From contig NC_064435.1 of NCBI RefSeq assembly GCF_023343835.1, positions 80,238,134 through 80,302,133 on the forward strand: a stretch of 64,000 nt of DNA, in the 5' to 3' direction. This DNA is from Lagopus muta (Eukaryota; Chordata; Aves; Galliformes; Phasianidae). This document shows positions 60,762 to 64,000 of this stretch, piece after piece. Under the pieces are notes generated by a model. It ran no database searches, was not told the origin of the DNA, and was given only the letters and a program-made list of their open reading frames with translations. Position numbers and translations under genes: made by a program. Within the stretch, counting starts at the first letter, position 1. Each line of letters begins with the position of its first letter.

Positions 60762-60841
60762 GACTTGTCTACACAGGGAAATTTATCGTCCTAATTATGC
60801 CAGTATAATTAGGCTGATAAATTTGCCTGCATATACAAGCC
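60762..60841. mobile_element. 80-bp near-perfect hairpin, MITE-like element
   Basis: The left arm 60762-60798 and right arm 60805-60841 are inverted copies (37 bases each, about 30 pairs matched) around a six-base loop GCCAGT. The outer end reads GACTTGTCTACACAGGG. This resembles the termini of palindromic DNA-transposon-derived repeats common in reptiles and birds (ACTTGTCTACAC ends, from memory). It could be a MITE relic or, if transcribed, a stem-loop RNA. Confidence 0.6.
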
Positions 60842-63514
60842 TTAATTTTGAAAGCTCCATTGTCTCCAAACACAAGTCTAGTGAGCAGTTGTATTTTAGG
60901 CCCCTGAGCTGTGCTTGCCAGCTGTGGGCTGACTGCCGAAGTCTTTGACCGAGTTTCCTCATTTCAAAGCAGTGGGTCTCTTTGGATATTAAAAGTCTGC
61001 ATTAAATTAAACAGGAAGGTATCAAAGGAGTCATATTTTGCTGAAGCGACTTGCAGTTTCTTGTGAAATGCATCAGCTGGGGTGTGTAGGTCACTGCTGC
61101 CTCCTGCTTGGTGAAATGTCAGACCTGCTTGAATCTCTGTATCTCAGATATTTGTCTTATTTGTGCAACCAGGACTGTGATTATGGACCCCTGTTTAGGA
61201 AAGACGTGGAGATTTCAGATTTTAAGGTGAACACACAGAGACAGGCTTTTCCTATGGCATTGGCACACTGCAGTTGTGATTCCTATAGTCATATAATGTG
61301 TACATGTTTTTGCACATAATCGCAGAAATATTGCCCCAGAGGTAGGAAGACTCTTTGGTGAGTTTTTAGGAAGAAAAAGATGTATACAATTTTGAAAATA
61401 GTTACCTCTTTCCCATTGTGGTTTTGTGCAAAAATGTCTTGGTTTGCATATACAATAAGCTAGACAGATATGAAGCTGGGTATTTACAGAGCAAGTACAC
61501 GGTATGGTCTTATGGCTCAGGCATGATTGCTTCTCCACAGCTATGTAAGAAAATACTCACATGATCTAGGCTTCATTACAGAAAGACTGTCTGAAGTAAT
61601 AGCTGCTTCCTTCTCAAAAATAGGCATTGTTCAAAAATATAGGATTGAGTTGGCTTGCATGTGTGGAAGTACCTTGCCAGTGGTTGCTTTGTGAAGATTT
61701 ACGTTTCCCTGGGAGAGAAACAGTAGACATCTCCTCAAGGAGCATGGATTGATGTCAGTAGAAACAAGATTCTAGAAAGTGGTGATTGTTAGAACAGCCC
61801 TGAGAAAAGAGGAACCTCTCAGCACAGCCTAACTTGACATGACCCTGAACATTAGAGTGTCAATCCACATGTTTGTTCAGTTTCCAGTGTGGGTGTATTT
61901 GGGTGTATGAGTGTGTGTGCAGAGCTAGAGGGTGTCACCAAGAGCATTTGTGCTCATACAATGCTTGCATGGAGCTGTGTACCCTCAGTTTGAAGAATTT
62001 GGTCTGTTGAGTATCTAATTCATCTTCCTGTTGATGTCTCCTAAGTTCCTGAGGACAGATTCTGGATTCTTCAGAGGAACAGTTTGCATTTCCAAGCCCA
62101 TCAAACCTGGTGTTCTTGATATTTCAGGAAAACACTGGAGCCTGGTAGTACTGCAGAGAGAGCAGGATTTAGGGAGGAGCAATCAAAACTTGGGCTCTTG
62201 ATGGGCCAATCTCACAGCACTGGAAATCAAGCCACATATGGGCAGCAGGAGGAAAGGGTACATGAGAGTTTCATGTCGGGTTTCCTCCAAATTCTAACAG
62301 CAGGCACACTTGATTCCCCTTCCCTTTTTCAGGACCTGATGTTTTCATGTTTTCCAGCACTGAACAACATAGGATGCCTCTGGGAATGAAAAATGTCAGC
62401 GTGACCCTGATTTCCTGTGTTGCTGCTCCAGCTCTAATGCACTTCCAGCTCTTCTTGAAAGCACAGATCCCTGTGTAGATCAGGGAAATATACATTGAGG
62501 CTGAATTTCTCTGTGTGTTGCTCTGCTGGTGCTAATGGTGGAAAGGAGCCATCAGGCTCTATTTCATTTGTGAGCCTGCAGGAGGGTGCATATTGCCCAC
62601 CAGTCATGCACAGACATGAGTTGTTATTGAATCAAGCAGGTCTATGAGTTGCAGGCCTGGTTGCCCCATTGCCTTGCCAATTTCCTCTATATGCTTGTTT
62701 TTGCAGAGCCTGTGGGGACTTTGTGCCCCAGCATCATTTTCCCCTCTGTCAGACTTGGTTGAAATTGGAAATCAGATTGAAAAATTAGTAGGGAGACACA
62801 GACACACATACCTTAAACATCCAGTGCATGCATGATTCATCCCATTACATTTTTTGGTGCTGAAAGATCTCACTGAGATGCAGACCCAAAGAGCTCCCAA
62901 ATGTCCCAGTGAGAGCAGCAGGACAAGTGGAAGATATGAAGCAACATGAGTCAGGCAGGTACAGAGGATAATGTCACAGAGCTGCCAGGTGGCCACTGGG
63001 AGCTGCTGCTGGAGGGGACCTGGGTAGGTGGGTGGGTACGGGTGAAACCTTCTCACCCAGTCTGTGTGGGATGCCTGCTGTCAGTGAAAGATGCTTGGCT
63101 GCGACAGGAGAGGGTGAGTGCTCTTTGGAGTCCTGTTCATCTTTCTAGTATGAGAAACCCATTTCGTAAAGAAGTTGCCTAATCTTGCTATGCCATTTTC
63201 CTTTGTCCGCTTATCTGGCATTTCCTAGCCATTGATGGACAAGTAAAATCTTCCTGTTGTGACGGTGTGAAATCCTACGTATGCAGGCTGGTATGCAGAG
63301 CTGACACAACACGAGCTCGCCTTGCTGGGGCAATGTTAATGTGCCTTAATGACAGAAATCTCCAACATAAGGTGCAGCGCAACCTTTTTCACATATCAAG
63401 ACACTGAATGGAAGTTTGAAGAATTTCCTGCCATTTAGATCTTCTTTCTCATGTCTTTACATACTGTCAATTAAGGGCCCCATTAATGATCTTTGGTTAA
63501 AATGTTTTTTACAG
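60842..63514. other. Intergenic, no gene recognised
   Basis: Single-copy-looking sequence; no repeat, RNA gene or protein-coding exon is recognised. Confidence 0.6.
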
Positions 63515-63627
63515 TCTCTCCTCTCCTCTCCTCTCCTCTCCTCTCCTCTCCTCTCCTCTCCTCTCCTCTCCTCTCCTCTCCTCTCCTCTCCTCTCCTCTC
63601 CTCTCCTCTCCTCTCCTCTCCTCTCCT
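63515..63627 (+). repeat. (CTCTC)n pentanucleotide microsatellite, about 22 copies
   Basis: An uninterrupted run of the pentamer CTCTC over about 113 bases with perfect periodicity. The Leu-Ser repeat frame through it is an artefact. Confidence 0.97.
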
Positions 63628-64000
63628 TTTTTGGCCTTTCTGTGTCTCTGACTGTGATCTGCAAAATTATATAAAATAGGAATCCCAATCCTCTAAAGAA
63701 TTAAGGTTATTTTGTTTACCAACTTCTTATAAACCTTATAAAGTTTGTATTTACCTTCAAAAAAAAAAAAAAAAACACTAAAAAACAATTAGCACATCTG
63801 TAGAAAGGAAAAAAAAAAAGAAAAACGTTTTCAAACAGGATAGCAGAATATTAAATATGCTTTTTTTGTGTGTAAAACCGAGCTGGGAAATAGAATAATC
63901 ACCTGTCAAGGCATTTAGTTAACATTTACTGTTTAACATCTATATCTCTGTACCAGACAGGTGTCCCACAGGAGTGAGGCTTCCTTTGTGCTAACAACTA
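63628..64000. other. Intergenic, A-rich, no gene recognised
   Basis: It contains poly(A)-type runs at about 63759-63775 and 63808-63818; nothing else is recognised before the window ends. Confidence 0.6.

Noticed and set aside
63416..63679. 87-codon frame with Leu-Ser repeats
   Set aside because: Translation of the (CTCTC)n microsatellite.
1..64000. CRISPR arrays, prokaryote-type operons, tRNA or rRNA genes
   Set aside because: None seen. Composition, CR1 content and exon structure are those of an avian nuclear chromosome, so bacterial-type systems are not expected, and no regular spacer array exists.

Overview
This is a vertebrate, almost certainly avian (galliform-like), nuclear window. 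Two facts support that. First, at least nine CR1 LINE 3' fragments are scattered through it, many ending in the CR1 tail ATTCTATGATTCTGTG. Second, the only two recognisable protein-coding genes are GMDS and FOXC1, neighbours in convergent orientation, as I recall for human 6p25. Gene density is low and most of the window is intronic or intergenic.

Layout. Bases 1-15090 are the 3' part of a long GMDS intron (plus strand). It holds CR1 fragments, a 28-G run and AT-rich single-copy blocks, and I recognise no further GMDS exon. The last two GMDS coding exons lie at 15091-15159 and 15485-15547, with the 3'UTR ending near 15820. After about 1.2 kb of ordinary spacer, a very CpG-rich domain runs from about 17.0 to 30.4 kb. 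FOXC1 sits in its middle as a single-exon minus-strand gene (CDS 23515-25197, 560 aa). It has a 3'UTR with a polyadenylation signal at 23070-23075 and a GC-box/CCAAT promoter near 25.95 kb. The rest of the CpG domain is noncoding, with several candidate regulatory elements (homeodomain, GATA and forkhead-like motifs). From about 30.4 kb to the end I see no gene. That part contains CR1 fragments, relics of older amniote-type SINE/MITE elements, minisatellites and microsatellites.

How the genes relate. GMDS makes GDP-fucose precursor in the cytosol and FOXC1 is a nuclear forkhead transcription factor. They share no pathway; their link is positional. Noncoding sequence around such developmental transcription-factor genes, including introns of bystander neighbours, often carries enhancers. 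That is inference here.

I found no new multi-gene system. The most unusual structures are an 80-bp near-perfect hairpin element at 60762-60841, a polypyrimidine/polypurine inverted repeat bracketing the FOXC1 core promoter, and the large CpG domain with motif-dense islets.
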